A stretch of 60,328 nucleotides of DNA from Caldilineaceae bacterium. Its GTDB lineage: Bacteria > Chloroflexota > Anaerolineae > Caldilineales > Caldilineaceae. A program made the position numbers and the translations under genes. The notes beneath the pieces are model-generated. The model saw only the letters and a program-made list of their open reading frames with translations. It made no database searches and was not told the DNA's origin. Location of the stretch: the NCBI GenBank assembly GCA_019637645.1, contig JAHBVH010000053.1, positions 1 through 60,328 of the forward strand, in the 5' to 3' direction. Shown here in pieces: positions 50,266-59,399 of the stretch (within the stretch, counting starts at the first letter, position 1; each line of letters begins with the position of its first letter).

Positions 50266-52527
50266 CTAGGCTGTGGCTAGCTGCTGGAAACTTTGGGCTG
50301 CCGCCGCTACATCCAGAAAATCTTGGCTATAGGCTTGCTGTAATAAATGATCGGGAATATAGCGATCATATTTATGCCGTTCAAGGTCAACTCTCGCAAG
50401 CCTGCGGGCCAGCAGAAGTGGGTCAGGCGGTGTTGTCGCCAGTTGCGCAAATTGGGCTTTGATCTCTTCGATACCGCCGCTACTCTTGATCTCATAATAA
50501 AAAGGTGAATCGCTGCGGGCTACCGTATAACCTGTTGCGGCTAAGAGCTGCATTTGGGTAAGGACGACGCGGCTCCCTTGCCAAGGCAGGATCAGATACC
50601 GATCTCCACTTAGGGGCAAGATCGATTGTGCGACTACCCCACTGTTTCTTGCTAGCTGGCGCGCCCAGGTTAGCTGCGTTAGTGCTTGCTTTTGCAAAAA
50701 GCCGTAAGTACTCTCTTCCTCCAGGATTTTGCGTATGCGTTGTACAATGCGCGTATGTATCTCGATGCTACCCCCTGACCAGTCAGTTTCCGCTTTTCCT
50801 TTCGCTGGCTCTACATAAATGATCCGCTTCTCCTGATTGATCTCGAGGACGCGCCAAGTATAGCCTGCCAACCCGATGGTGGTGCCCACCTCCGGCTCAG
50901 TCGGAATGCTGCCAATTTCGCGCGAGTTGGCTAATACCTGAAAGTCCGGCTGCGCTTGGAAAGTGGCGTAAAAGTGATAATGATTGACGATTTTTTCGCC
51001 TTTGAGCCCAATGATCAAGGTTCCGGTTTCCATTTGGGCCAGTTGCTCAATGGCTACTAAGTGGCGTAGCAGATCGCGATAGTGCTCTTGGGTAACAGCT
51101 GCAAAGGGGGCAAGGGACAGGACGCGCTCGGCCAGCTGGGGCGGTGATAATTCCGTATTGGCCTTGAGGATGCTCATGGATTGATGATAGAGCAGGCTGA
51201 AGGGGTAGCGTGGTATTTGGGGAGGCTCTACCCATCTTTCTTCTAGGTAAAGCTGAATAATGGCGATCGTTTGCAAGAGGTTCCACGGAAGTAAATCCCC
51301 TAATGGGCGCGGCTCATTGGGTATTTGTCTACAGTTATAGAAAAACATGCGGGCGGCCCCACCGCGGCGTCCGGCACGGCCTAGCCGCTGGACAAAGCTT
51401 GCTACCGAGTTGGTGGCGTCGATTTGTAGGACCTGATCGAGATTGCCAATATCAATCCCCAACTCCAGGGTCAACGTGGCTGCGGTACAGGCTTTGCTCT
51501 CTGGATCGCGCATGGCGTTTTCGGCTTCTTCACGGAGCACGGCAGAAACATTGCCATGATGGGCATGATAAAAATCTGGCGTACGGTTCGTGGCAGCAAG
51601 GTTTCTGAGCGTGGCCGTGATTTTTTCGACGTTATTGCGTTTATTCGCAAAGATGAGTGTTTTGTGGGCGCGTTTGGTCAGGGCATATAAATGTTGATGA
51701 AAATCCAGTGGATAGTGCTCTGCCTCCTCTGTGGCCGTGGCTAGCGCGGTGGGCAAAAGTTCAGCGGCTTCGATGGGCTCCGATTGTGTATTCTCTTCCG
51801 GATCTTCTTTTTCTTCCTCTTTTTCTTTGGGCAGGAGAAAGAATTCGAGCCCTAATTCAAGTTTACGCTCTTGCTGCTGATCACGAATCAAGGTAATTGC
51901 CAGATCAGTACCCCCGGCTAACCATTGCATCGCTACCTCTGGCTCGCCAAGGGTGGCCGAAAGGCCAATGCGGCGGGCTGGTGTTGCCTGGTAGCGGGCT
52001 AGGCGCTGTAACTGACAAAGCACCTGCCGCCCACGGTCACTATTAATAAAGGCATGAACTTCATCAATAACCACAAAGCGCAGATCGCCAAACAAGCGTC
52101 CTAATTCGGTATGGCGGTTCATGAGCATGGCTTCTAACGACTCTGGGGTGATCTGTAGAAGCCCCTGGGCTTGCTTGAGAAAACGACTTTTCTTGGACTG
52201 GGTAATATCGCCATGCCAACTTTGGACGGGAATTCCGGTCTCTTCCAAGATGCTTTGCAGCCGCTCAAACTGATCATTGATCAAGGCTTTCAAGGGGCCA
52301 ATGTAGATCACGCCGATGGTCGCCGCTGGATTTTGATCTAACTGAGTCAAGATGGGCAATAGGGCCGCTTCGGTCTTGCCGCTGGCCGTGCCACTGGTGA
52401 TCAGGACGTGGTTCGGTGTGTCAAGAATGGCCTGAAGGGCATCAACCTGGACGGGGCGTAATTGTTCCCAGCGCTGCCGGTAGATATAGTCTTGAAGAAA
52501 GGGAGCCAGGCGATAGAATGGATTCAT
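50266..52527 (-). CDS. Large DEAD/DEAH-box helicase (Lhr/BrxHI-like)
   Basis: 753-residue superfamily-2 helicase, fourth gene of a leftward operon. Q/N region, motif I GTASGKT (46-52), Ia IYIGPLKALINDQ, Ib QITPESLEAML, motif II DEVH (155-158), III GLSATLG, then FANKRNNVEKI, TLTLELGIDIGNLDQVLQ and motif VI QRLGRAGRRGG. A charged, low-complexity insert (EKEEEKEDPEENTQSEP) interrupts the RecA lobes at about 235-255. The C-terminal ~300 residues have a winged-helix/beta-barrel-like region as in Lhr-type helicases, with SSGGIEEIKAQFAQL near the end. It begins 3 bases after the ATPase gene's stop. Helicase for nucleic-acid unwinding in a DNA-processing system is inferred. Confidence 0.88.
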   Translation of the reverse strand: MNPFYRLAPFLQDYIYRQRWEQLRPVQVDALQAILDTPNHVLITSGTASGKTEAALLPILTQLDQNPAATIGVIYIGPLKALINDQFERLQSILEETGIPVQSWHGDITQSKKSRFLKQAQGLLQITPESLEAMLMNRHTELGRLFGDLRFVVIDEVHAFINSDRGRQVLCQLQRLARYQATPARRIGLSATLGEPEVAMQWLAGGTDLAITLIRDQQQERKLELGLEFFLLPKEKEEEKEDPEENTQSEPIEAAELLPTALATATEEAEHYPLDFHQHLYALTKRAHKTLIFANKRNNVEKITATLRNLAATNRTPDFYHAHHGNVSAVLREEAENAMRDPESKACTAATLTLELGIDIGNLDQVLQIDATNSVASFVQRLGRAGRRGGAARMFFYNCRQIPNEPRPLGDLLPWNLLQTIAIIQLYLEERWVEPPQIPRYPFSLLYHQSMSILKANTELSPPQLAERVLSLAPFAAVTQEHYRDLLRHLVAIEQLAQMETGTLIIGLKGEKIVNHYHFYATFQAQPDFQVLANSREIGSIPTEPEVGTTIGLAGYTWRVLEINQEKRIIYVEPAKGKAETDWSGGSIEIHTRIVQRIRKILEEESTYGFLQKQALTQLTWARQLARNSGVVAQSILPLSGDRYLILPWQGSRVVLTQMQLLAATGYTVARSDSPFYYEIKSSGGIEEIKAQFAQLATTPPDPLLLARRLARVDLERHKYDRYIPDHLLQQAYSQDFLDVAAAAQSFQQLATA

Positions 52528-52530
52528 GGC

Positions 52531-53895
52531 TTATAAGCGGAAGGTGGCAAAGGCAGGGCTGACTTCTTCCCCGCTATCATGAATTTCGTTAGCTGCAGTT
52601 AGGATTTCAGGGTCATCTGGCGCGGTTGTTACCTGGAAGCTCTCGCTGTCTACTAAGGTATCAAAACTTAAAGTTGGGTTTTGGTGAAGTAGATTCAGGA
52701 CAGTGACAAAGTCGCGCACGACCTCGCGCGGGGTGATCATCTGTTCGGTGCCCAACCGCGTGAGGACGGCGGTCATAAAGTGGTGAATTTGTTCGTCGGT
52801 CAGGGATGGTTCGTATTTATGATGGATTCCATGTAAGTCACGCAGTTGTTGTAAGAGGACGAAGATCTCCGTCGAGCTCAGTACATCGAGCCGAATCATG
52901 GGGCCGGTGAGGTCGCGTAAGCCCCCACGCGTGTATCGGCTCTCTTCTAAACGAGTGCGCAGGGCTTCATAGCTAAAGAGGCCACGCTTATTATCCTCGA
53001 CCATCTGCGGCGTGGTTCCGACAATGATCGCCAGATGGGCTGCTTTGCCTTGCAACGTATCATTCAAGATCGTGAGCAGGCGCTCATAGTTGTTGGCGCG
53101 CGAGATTGTGTGGGAAATTTTATAGAGATTTACCGCCTCGTCGAGAAAGATGACTAGCCCTTGATAGCCAATATCGCGGACAAAGCTGGCGAGCAATTTG
53201 ATGTAGTCATACCAAGTGGAATCGTCAATAATGACACGCACGCCAAGGGCCTCACGCGCTTCGGCCTTTAGCGTATATTCGCCACGTAGCCAGCGGAGCG
53301 CGGCTCCTTGAAGCTGATCGTCGGCGGTTAGGTGGCCACGCCAATAGGCATTGATGACGGTGGCAAAATCAAAGCCATGGACAAGCCCTTCCATTTGATC
53401 GATGGTCGCGCGAATCTTTTTTTCGACCGCATTGGCAAATTGGGGTGAACTAGGGCTAAGTCCGCTCTGTTGGATAACCTCGCTTTGTAAGTCGCTAATC
53501 CACCGTTCGAGTAGCGAGGCGAAGGCGTTCCCATCAGGACGGAGCCGAGTCGCCATATTGTTCAGCAATTCCCGATATAAATTGAGCCCTTCCCCTTTGG
53601 AACCAGTCAGGCGGCGGTCGGTGCTGAGATCGGCATCGGCGACGACGAAATTGCGCTGTAGGGCGTAGTTGCGCACTAGCTGTCCCAGAAAGCTCTTGCC
53701 AGAGCCATAGCGGCCTAGGATCAGGCGGAAGGTTGCCCCGCCGTCGGCGACTACGTCATCCAAATCACTGAGGAGTGCATTGGTTTCGTCTTTGCGGCCT
53801 ACGGCAATGTGTTCCAGGCCCGTACGTGGTACGACACCAGCGGCTAACGATTGAAAGATCGCGGTGGTAATTCGTTTTGGAATCTTGGTCGTCAT
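52531..53895 (-). CDS. P-loop ATPase, BrxD-like (DUF2791-type)
   Basis: 454-residue ATP-binding protein resembling the BrxD component of BREX systems. It begins IPKRITTAIFQSLAAGVVPR, the family opening; Walker A GRYGSGKS at 61-68; ADADLSTDRRLTG; Walker B LVIFLDEAVNLYKI at 247-260; sensor-like AIIVGTTPQMVEDNKRG; RYTRGGLRDLTGPMIRLDVL; and a C-terminal helical region with ITPREVVRDFVTVLN. Its ATG overlaps the upstream TerB gene's stop by 4 bases. It probably couples ATP hydrolysis to loading of the helicase or to DNA recognition; this is inferred from BREX partners. No other BREX gene is near. Confidence 0.8.
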   Translation of the reverse strand: MTTKIPKRITTAIFQSLAAGVVPRTGLEHIAVGRKDETNALLSDLDDVVADGGATFRLILGRYGSGKSFLGQLVRNYALQRNFVVADADLSTDRRLTGSKGEGLNLYRELLNNMATRLRPDGNAFASLLERWISDLQSEVIQQSGLSPSSPQFANAVEKKIRATIDQMEGLVHGFDFATVINAYWRGHLTADDQLQGAALRWLRGEYTLKAEAREALGVRVIIDDSTWYDYIKLLASFVRDIGYQGLVIFLDEAVNLYKISHTISRANNYERLLTILNDTLQGKAAHLAIIVGTTPQMVEDNKRGLFSYEALRTRLEESRYTRGGLRDLTGPMIRLDVLSSTEIFVLLQQLRDLHGIHHKYEPSLTDEQIHHFMTAVLTRLGTEQMITPREVVRDFVTVLNLLHQNPTLSFDTLVDSESFQVTTAPDDPEILTAANEIHDSGEEVSPAFATFRL

Positions 53896-56429
53896 AATCT
53901 ACTCTCCAGTGATAAGGTAGCCAAGGCTGTGTTTGTTGACCGACAGAGCTGCTGTAAAGGTTCTCGGTATTCTTCATTCCAGCATGGTGTTGCATCGCGG
54001 GTAATGATAAGGATATCGCCAATATGTGCTAACGCAAGCTCGTTGACTTGATCGACCAATTGGTTGGCCGTACAGTGTACCTGTCGAGCGATGCTATCAA
54101 GGCGGCTATTGATGGCATCGCCTTGGTAAAAGACCTGCAAGGTGGCCCAATGCTGTTCCTGCAATTGTTGACTTAGCATCGTCCATTCCGCTGGTAATTC
54201 ATGGTCAACAGCCGGTGCTGTCGGTGTAACCGGCGCAGGACTAGGTTGTTCAGGAACCGTTGTAGGTGTGGGTGTCGGCCTTTCGTCGGTACGACTAACG
54301 CCGGTCGCTTGATAGGCCGGATGATCAAGCAAGTGGGCTATTTCGTCGCGGTAGTCCTCGGCAACCACCCAGATGCCCTCTTCATCAAAGATCAAGGCAT
54401 CACCCAGGTGAATTACTGCCTGCTCGTTGATCTGGTCAAGCAGCACATTGAGAAAGATTCCTGGCTCGCTGATCCGCAGTTGTGTCGGCGGCGCTTGCCA
54501 CTGTTGTTGACGCAACGCTGCCAGCACTTGAGCGGTAGCGCTGGTACTATCACCCATAATCGCCGCAATTTCGACAAGTTCGGTTAAGCTCCCTGGTGGT
54601 GTCTCTGCTGGGCGTTGTAAATAGGCGGCTACGGTGGTCGTGTGCTCTGCTGGCTGGTTTGCTGTAGGTGGTATAACGCGCGGTTCAAGTGATATATTTT
54701 CTATTGCTGCATCAGGTGTCGCTTCCTCGGTGAGCGTTTCATCCACAATGATCAGACGGCGACGAATCTCCTCTGAATCGCGCTTAAGCAGATTGATGCT
54801 GGCAAAGTCGATGTCAATGGCGCGTTTGGCCGCGGTTGTGGTCAGGGCCTGCTGAATAACAGGCCGCCAATCGGGCGGTAATTCGATCCCGCGTAGTTTG
54901 GTCTTGAATTGTAACTGCTCCCGTAGGACATTTTCCGTCTGCTTGAGAATGGACTTCAAGTGGTTGGTGAGCGTTGCCTGGGCCTGCCAAGGACGGACCT
55001 GACCAATGAGAATAGGCGTTGGTGGATACCTGTGTAGGGCGTCGGCAAAGGGGGGGCGTTGAATCGCACGCATGGTGAGTGGCATATAGGTCATGAACAG
55101 TGGCACGCCGGTGCTCTGCCGTAAATAGCTGTCAACGGCATGGACCCCTTTAGGATAGATGGCATCCAGTTGCTGTTTTTGGTGATAGGTTTGATAGAAC
55201 TTGCTATTAACTGGCGAATAACCCGCAAGCTGATAGAGCAAGGGGCTTGGTAATACCGTACAATCGCCACCAGTCTGGACCCAACCTTGGATCAGCAAGT
55301 CTAAATCGTTGCTCATGATTTGTTGGGTGACGACTTGTCCATACCAGGTGAGTGGCTGCATGGGCAGTCGGTGGATGACCAGAAAATCAGCCAGCCAATC
55401 GATGAGGGGCTGGTCCAACTTCGGTTGCAGCCCGCGATAGTGCTGCCAGAATAAAACGAGTTGATCAAAGGCAGCTTGTGCATCGGTGAAGCCAATCAGG
55501 TTGATACATTCGTACACATAGACAAAGAGATAACTTAAATCTGTGGGCAAGAAATTTCCCGCCCGCACTTCTGTCCGCCAATAGAAATACCAGCGCTGTT
55601 GGGCTGGCGACATCTGGGCATAGGAGGGCCAATACTGGGCAAAAGGAATCGGTTCTGCCGTTGTCTCTGTCCGGTCCACCCACTGTTGGGCTTGCGCTAC
55701 AAAGTTCTCCTCTTTGATAATCGAAATAGAAACAGCCGCTGGTTTTGATGAGCGCTGCTCCGGAAAAGTCTTTGGTGTTGGTGTCTCTGTTGCTGGCTTC
55801 TCCGCTCCAGTGCGAACACGCGGGGGGATCGGGATCGCTGGCGTAGCTGCTGTTGGATCAGGCTCCGCTGCTACAGATATTGGGCGAAAAAGCGTGGATG
55901 GTGGGGGCACTGGTGTTGGCGGTAGGTTCGTTGCCAGTGGCGGAACAAGGGTCGCTGCTGTTAGCTGGCGGGCTGGCAGTGGCTGCCAAAAGCGCCAAAA
56001 CCAGGTATTTGACTTGAGCGCCCACCAAAAGGGACGGGGATAGCGTTTTTGTGCACCTTCTTGCCAGCGTTGCCATAGGCTTATCACAAACCAGCTAATG
56101 CCAACTATGCCACCAAGAAGCGCTAGTACCAGGCCAAGGGTCTGCTGCTGTTGGGTTACAGCGACGGCAATTGCCACGACTGCCCCTGCCTGTAGAAAAC
56201 CGATAGCTAGATTGCTCAGCAAATAGGGGAAGTTTTCCCAGCCCCACCGTTGCTGTAACCAGCGAGCAAAAGCAATGACCCACCAAGTGATAAGCACGGT
56301 AGGCAATAAGAGGGCATAGCCAGGAGCAAGCGGTGCCCACGCTTGGGGCAGAAAAATAATGAGCAGTGCTGTAGAGCTAATCCAAAAAAGGAAAGGGAGA
56401 ATGATCCCGCGTACGATTTTGCGTCTCAT
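53892..56429 (-). CDS. Membrane-anchored TerB-N/TerB-C domain protein
   Basis: 845-residue protein. Four N-terminal transmembrane helices (about 6-26, 34-55, 69-90, 97-117) are followed by a long Pro/Thr-rich linker (~160-240). The TerB-N domain lies at about 255-400: PIPFAQYWPSYAQMSPAQQRW, FYWRTEVRAGNFLPTDLSYL and VYVYECINLIGF. A TerB-C-like region follows, with two copies of a winged-helix unit ending in INEQAVIHLGDALIFDEEG and VNELALAHIGDILIITRD. TerB-N and TerB-C domains are linked in comparative genomics to stress and DNA-processing operons. The membrane anchor would tether the ATPase and helicase encoded downstream. Second gene, 12 bases after rmuC; it overlaps the ATPase gene by 4 bases. 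Confidence 0.75.
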   Translation of the reverse strand: MRRKIVRGIILPFLFWISSTALLIIFLPQAWAPLAPGYALLLPTVLITWWVIAFARWLQQRWGWENFPYLLSNLAIGFLQAGAVVAIAVAVTQQQQTLGLVLALLGGIVGISWFVISLWQRWQEGAQKRYPRPFWWALKSNTWFWRFWQPLPARQLTAATLVPPLATNLPPTPVPPPSTLFRPISVAAEPDPTAATPAIPIPPRVRTGAEKPATETPTPKTFPEQRSSKPAAVSISIIKEENFVAQAQQWVDRTETTAEPIPFAQYWPSYAQMSPAQQRWYFYWRTEVRAGNFLPTDLSYLFVYVYECINLIGFTDAQAAFDQLVLFWQHYRGLQPKLDQPLIDWLADFLVIHRLPMQPLTWYGQVVTQQIMSNDLDLLIQGWVQTGGDCTVLPSPLLYQLAGYSPVNSKFYQTYHQKQQLDAIYPKGVHAVDSYLRQSTGVPLFMTYMPLTMRAIQRPPFADALHRYPPTPILIGQVRPWQAQATLTNHLKSILKQTENVLREQLQFKTKLRGIELPPDWRPVIQQALTTTAAKRAIDIDFASINLLKRDSEEIRRRLIIVDETLTEEATPDAAIENISLEPRVIPPTANQPAEHTTTVAAYLQRPAETPPGSLTELVEIAAIMGDSTSATAQVLAALRQQQWQAPPTQLRISEPGIFLNVLLDQINEQAVIHLGDALIFDEEGIWVVAEDYRDEIAHLLDHPAYQATGVSRTDERPTPTPTTVPEQPSPAPVTPTAPAVDHELPAEWTMLSQQLQEQHWATLQVFYQGDAINSRLDSIARQVHCTANQLVDQVNELALAHIGDILIITRDATPCWNEEYREPLQQLCRSTNTALATLSLESRL

Positions 56430-56441
56430 AGGTTAGCTTCG

Positions 56442-57698
56442 TTATTCGATTTCCTTTTCCTTGATCGACACCCTGGCCTGCGAGGCAATTGTTTCTGGTA
56501 ATTTCAGCTCGTTGTTTCCTAACCCCATTTCTTCTAGCTTACGGATCGTCGGCAAAATCCGGCTATCAAACGAACCAATGAGTCGATTATACCCTTTCAT
56601 GCTACGCTCAAGCGCCGTACGCAGATCGGCCAAATGTGCGACAAAGTTGCCGAGACGCTGATGCAAGTCTCGGCCTTGCTCTGCGATCTGCTGGGCATTT
56701 TCGGTAATTTGCTGCTGTTGCCAGCCATAGGCTACCGTACGGAGGAGCGCCAATAAAGTGATCGGTGTGGTAATCAGAACTTTCTGCGTTACCGCATATT
56801 CGAGTAAATCTGGATCGTGCTCGTAAGCGGCATTGAGACAGGCTTCATTGGGAATAAACATCACGACAAAGTCTGGCGCGTGGGTGAATTGCTCCCAGTA
56901 CTGTTTTTTACTGAGTTCAGCGATGTGAGTACGAATGGCGCGAACATGTTCTCCTAACTTACGGCGGCGCGTCGTTTCATCGGTGGCTTCGGCTGCTTCT
57001 AAATAGGCATTGAGGGGTGTTTTTGCATCAACCGGAAGAATGCCGCGGTTCGGCAGATAGGAGATCAGATCGGGCCGACCACCCTCGGTCGCAACTTGCT
57101 CAACAAAATGGACATGTTTGACCATGCCAGCCATTTCGACAACACGCCGTAATTGTAATTCACCCCATCTACCGCGAACCTGTGGCGTTTTGAGGGCCTG
57201 TGCTAATGATGTGGTAGTCATTTGCAAGTCGGTCTGTGTTTGGGCAAGCTGGCGTAGTTGTTCTTGAACGCCCTGATAGGCGCCTTCGCGCTTCTGCTCT
57301 AATTCCCGTACATAGCCATCGAGGATGGAAAGGTTTTCTTTGAGTGGATCGACGACCCCAGTCAGCTCAGCCTTTTGTGTATTCCAATCGCTACGTACTT
57401 GTCCCACAATCGTATCAACACGCTCGCTGGCGCGCTTGAGAAATTCGTCAGCGTTGGTTTGTAGCGTTTTATTGGCAAGGGCTTCAAAGGTGAGCTGAAG
57501 TTCATTGCGTGCTTCTCTGAGCCATTGGCCTTTATCTATTTCGAGTAGGTTTGCACCCTTGAGCTGTGTTAGTTCAATACGTAACATTTCGATATAGGTT
57601 CGGTTGCGCAGCTGGCAAAGCAACCAACCCAGTGTGCTCCCAATGAGCAATCCACTCACAAGCAAAATCGCATTTAATAGAATCGGGGTAGATGCCAT
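56442..57698 (-). CDS. rmuC: RmuC family DNA recombination protein
   Basis: 418 residues. N-terminal anchor (ILLNAILLVSGLLIGSTLGWLL, seen as one helix), a coiled coil over about 35-170 (LREARNELQLTFEAL, SERVDTIVGQVRSDW), and the RmuC domain at ~180-380 with QVRGRWGELQLRRVVEMAGM, GGRPDLISYLPNRGILPVDAK and DFVVMFIPNEACLNAA. DLISYLP...PVDAK matches the PD-(D/E)xK nuclease core. RmuC limits recombination at inverted repeats; here it leads an operon with the TerB-N/C, ATPase and helicase genes. A promoter candidate (TTGTTA-N17-TATAAT, minus strand) is at 57818-57846. Confidence 0.93.
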   Translation of the reverse strand: MASTPILLNAILLVSGLLIGSTLGWLLCQLRNRTYIEMLRIELTQLKGANLLEIDKGQWLREARNELQLTFEALANKTLQTNADEFLKRASERVDTIVGQVRSDWNTQKAELTGVVDPLKENLSILDGYVRELEQKREGAYQGVQEQLRQLAQTQTDLQMTTTSLAQALKTPQVRGRWGELQLRRVVEMAGMVKHVHFVEQVATEGGRPDLISYLPNRGILPVDAKTPLNAYLEAAEATDETTRRRKLGEHVRAIRTHIAELSKKQYWEQFTHAPDFVVMFIPNEACLNAAYEHDPDLLEYAVTQKVLITTPITLLALLRTVAYGWQQQQITENAQQIAEQGRDLHQRLGNFVAHLADLRTALERSMKGYNRLIGSFDSRILPTIRKLEEMGLGNNELKLPETIASQARVSIKEKEIE

Positions 57699-57817
57699 AC
57701 ATTACCTATACACTTTATGATGGGCAGTTCGCTGCCCTTGAATGGTACTAGCGTAACAAGGCGGCGATGAGGAGAGCGGAGTTTTGTAGATCGTAAGCCG
57801 AAGATATAGTGTTATCT

Positions 57818-57846
57818 ATTATATATAGATATTATGAAAATAACAA
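57818..57846 (-). promoter_or_regulatory. Candidate promoter for the rmuC-terB-brxD-helicase operon
   Basis: On the minus strand: TTGTTA (4 of 6), 17 bases, perfect TATAAT, about 120 bases upstream of the rmuC ATG. The surrounding 57780-57880 is strongly AT-rich. Confidence 0.45.
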
Positions 57847-57991
57847 ATAATTTAAGGAAAACGTATGGAAATACTTGTTGCTCAACCAAATAGTGTTTGT
57901 GCAAAAAACTACGTATTTTTCATCTAGCTAACCATGCAACTTGAACAATAACTTTGGCAGAACTTTTGTAAATTAAATGGATAAAATTCTG

Positions 57992-58020
57992 TTGACAAGT
58001 GCATTGGCTTCCGATACAAT
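57992..58020 (+). promoter_or_regulatory. Strong sigma-70 promoter for the second permease pair
   Basis: Perfect TTGACA, exactly 17 bases, TACAAT (5 of 6). It points rightward, 349 bases upstream of the GTG at 58369. Confidence 0.75.
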
Positions 58021-58368
58021 GAAGTGGCTTTATCTACTCAACTTGTGCAGGTTATTTCCAACTCCAGTTTATTTGTATTTCTGTAGGGGTCAGGGTTCGA
58101 CCTAACCGCTCATTTTTGTATACCTTTTCGTTTGAACTGATATTTCCGGCTATGTGCCACCGGATGAGAGAAGGCTGGATGATTGGCTGATCGTCTAGTC
58201 ATCCTATGTTTGATGGTGTTCGATGGGCATCAGATCTTTCGTTCATGGGTAGCATAGCGTCGGTTTCGATAGAAGAGCCATTCTTCCTACTAAGTGCGAA
58301 CTCTTTTAACAGGGTGGCAATCGCCAGGCCATACGCGCTTGGACCCTGCCGACCTAAGGAGAACAACC
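58021..58368 (+). other. Long untranslated leader, nothing further recognised
   Basis: About 350 bases between the promoter and the permease start. Contains a small GGTC...GACC hairpin at 58088-58102 and no confident open frame (a frame at 58206-58388 lacks a ribosome-binding site and overlaps the gene). No known riboswitch was identified. Confidence 0.4.
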
Positions 58369-59298
58369 GTGTTACGCTATGCGATTGAACGTCTCATTTG
58401 GCTTGTGCCAACATTGTTGGCCATGGCCTTAGTTACCTTCCTCGTAATGCATGCCACCCCAGGCAGTCCTCTTGATCCGCAAGCCCCAAATGCTAATCCA
58501 CTACCGCCTGAGCTGCAAAAGAATCTAGCCGAGAAATACGGCCTCGATAAACCGCTCTACATTCAGTTTGCGACCTTTATTAAGAATGCCGTGCAGCTGG
58601 ATTTTGGTTTTTCGTATCAATACAAGAGCCGTACTGTTGCTGAAATTATTGGCAATACCTTTCCGGTTTCGCTGCAATTGGGCACCTTGGCCTTTCTTTT
58701 TGCGGTAGTTGTCGGTGTTACCCTTGGCGCATTGGCCGCCATGCACCAAAATAGCTGGATCGATTACCTCTGTGTCATGATTGCGACATTAGGCGTCAGT
58801 TTGCCGAACTTTGTGATCGGCATTTTATTTATTTTGCTCTTCTGTATCACCCTGCAGTGGTTCCCCGTGGTTGGGTGGGATACACCGCGCCACTGGGTTT
58901 TGCCCACCTTGACGCTTGCCCTCGGCCCGCTGGCGATTATTGCCCGCTATACCCGCTCTAGCATGCTGGATGTGATCCGCTCTGACTATGTGCGCACTGC
59001 CCAAGCGAAAGGGCTAGGGGGTCAGGTGATCGTTACGCGGCATATTTTGAAAAACGCGTTGATTCCGGTTGTCACCATTTTAGGGCCGATCTTTGCCGCG
59101 ATTGGTACAGGGTCATTTTTTGTGGAAGCCCTCTTCTCCGTCCCAGGTATGGGCAAATTTTTTGTCAGTAGCATGAGCAGCCGCGACTATAACATGATCA
59201 TGGCGGTTATTCTATTATATGGGGTCTTTCTAGGCATTATGAATCTGTTTGTCGATCTAGTCTATGGCTGGCTTGACCCGCGTATCCGTTTTGATTAG
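58369..59298 (+). CDS. ABC transporter permease, DppB/OppB type (second copy)
   Basis: 309-residue permease. GTG 58369 has AAGGAG 8 bases upstream; the longer frame from 58294 is not supported. LRYAIERLIWLVPTLLAMAL opens the family; MHATPGSPLDPQAPNANPLP is a proline-rich variant of the first loop; the EAA loop is DYVRTAQAKGLGGQVIVTRH with ILKNALIPVVTILG; the end is YGWLDPRIRFD. Clearly diverged from the first DppB, so not a recent copy. No substrate-binding gene precedes it. Confidence 0.94.
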   Translation: MLRYAIERLIWLVPTLLAMALVTFLVMHATPGSPLDPQAPNANPLPPELQKNLAEKYGLDKPLYIQFATFIKNAVQLDFGFSYQYKSRTVAEIIGNTFPVSLQLGTLAFLFAVVVGVTLGALAAMHQNSWIDYLCVMIATLGVSLPNFVIGILFILLFCITLQWFPVVGWDTPRHWVLPTLTLALGPLAIIARYTRSSMLDVIRSDYVRTAQAKGLGGQVIVTRHILKNALIPVVTILGPIFAAIGTGSFFVEALFSVPGMGKFFVSSMSSRDYNMIMAVILLYGVFLGIMNLFVDLVYGWLDPRIRFD

Positions 59299-59399
59299 CA
59301 AGGGAATGGCCTAGGGGCCGCAACGTGATTCAGCCGTGGGTAGACGGGTGATGTCTTGCTCTATTGCTTCGCCTATGAATCACAAAGAGGAGAGAATAA

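Noticed and set aside
50266..57698. Calling the operon a canonical BREX locus
   Set aside because: Only BrxD-like and helicase genes are present; no methyltransferase, PglZ, PglW or BrxA/B/C was found in the window.
58085..58110. tRNA gene (GGTTCGA T-loop-like sequence)
   Set aside because: The T-stem does not pair and no acceptor, D or anticodon arms are found around it.
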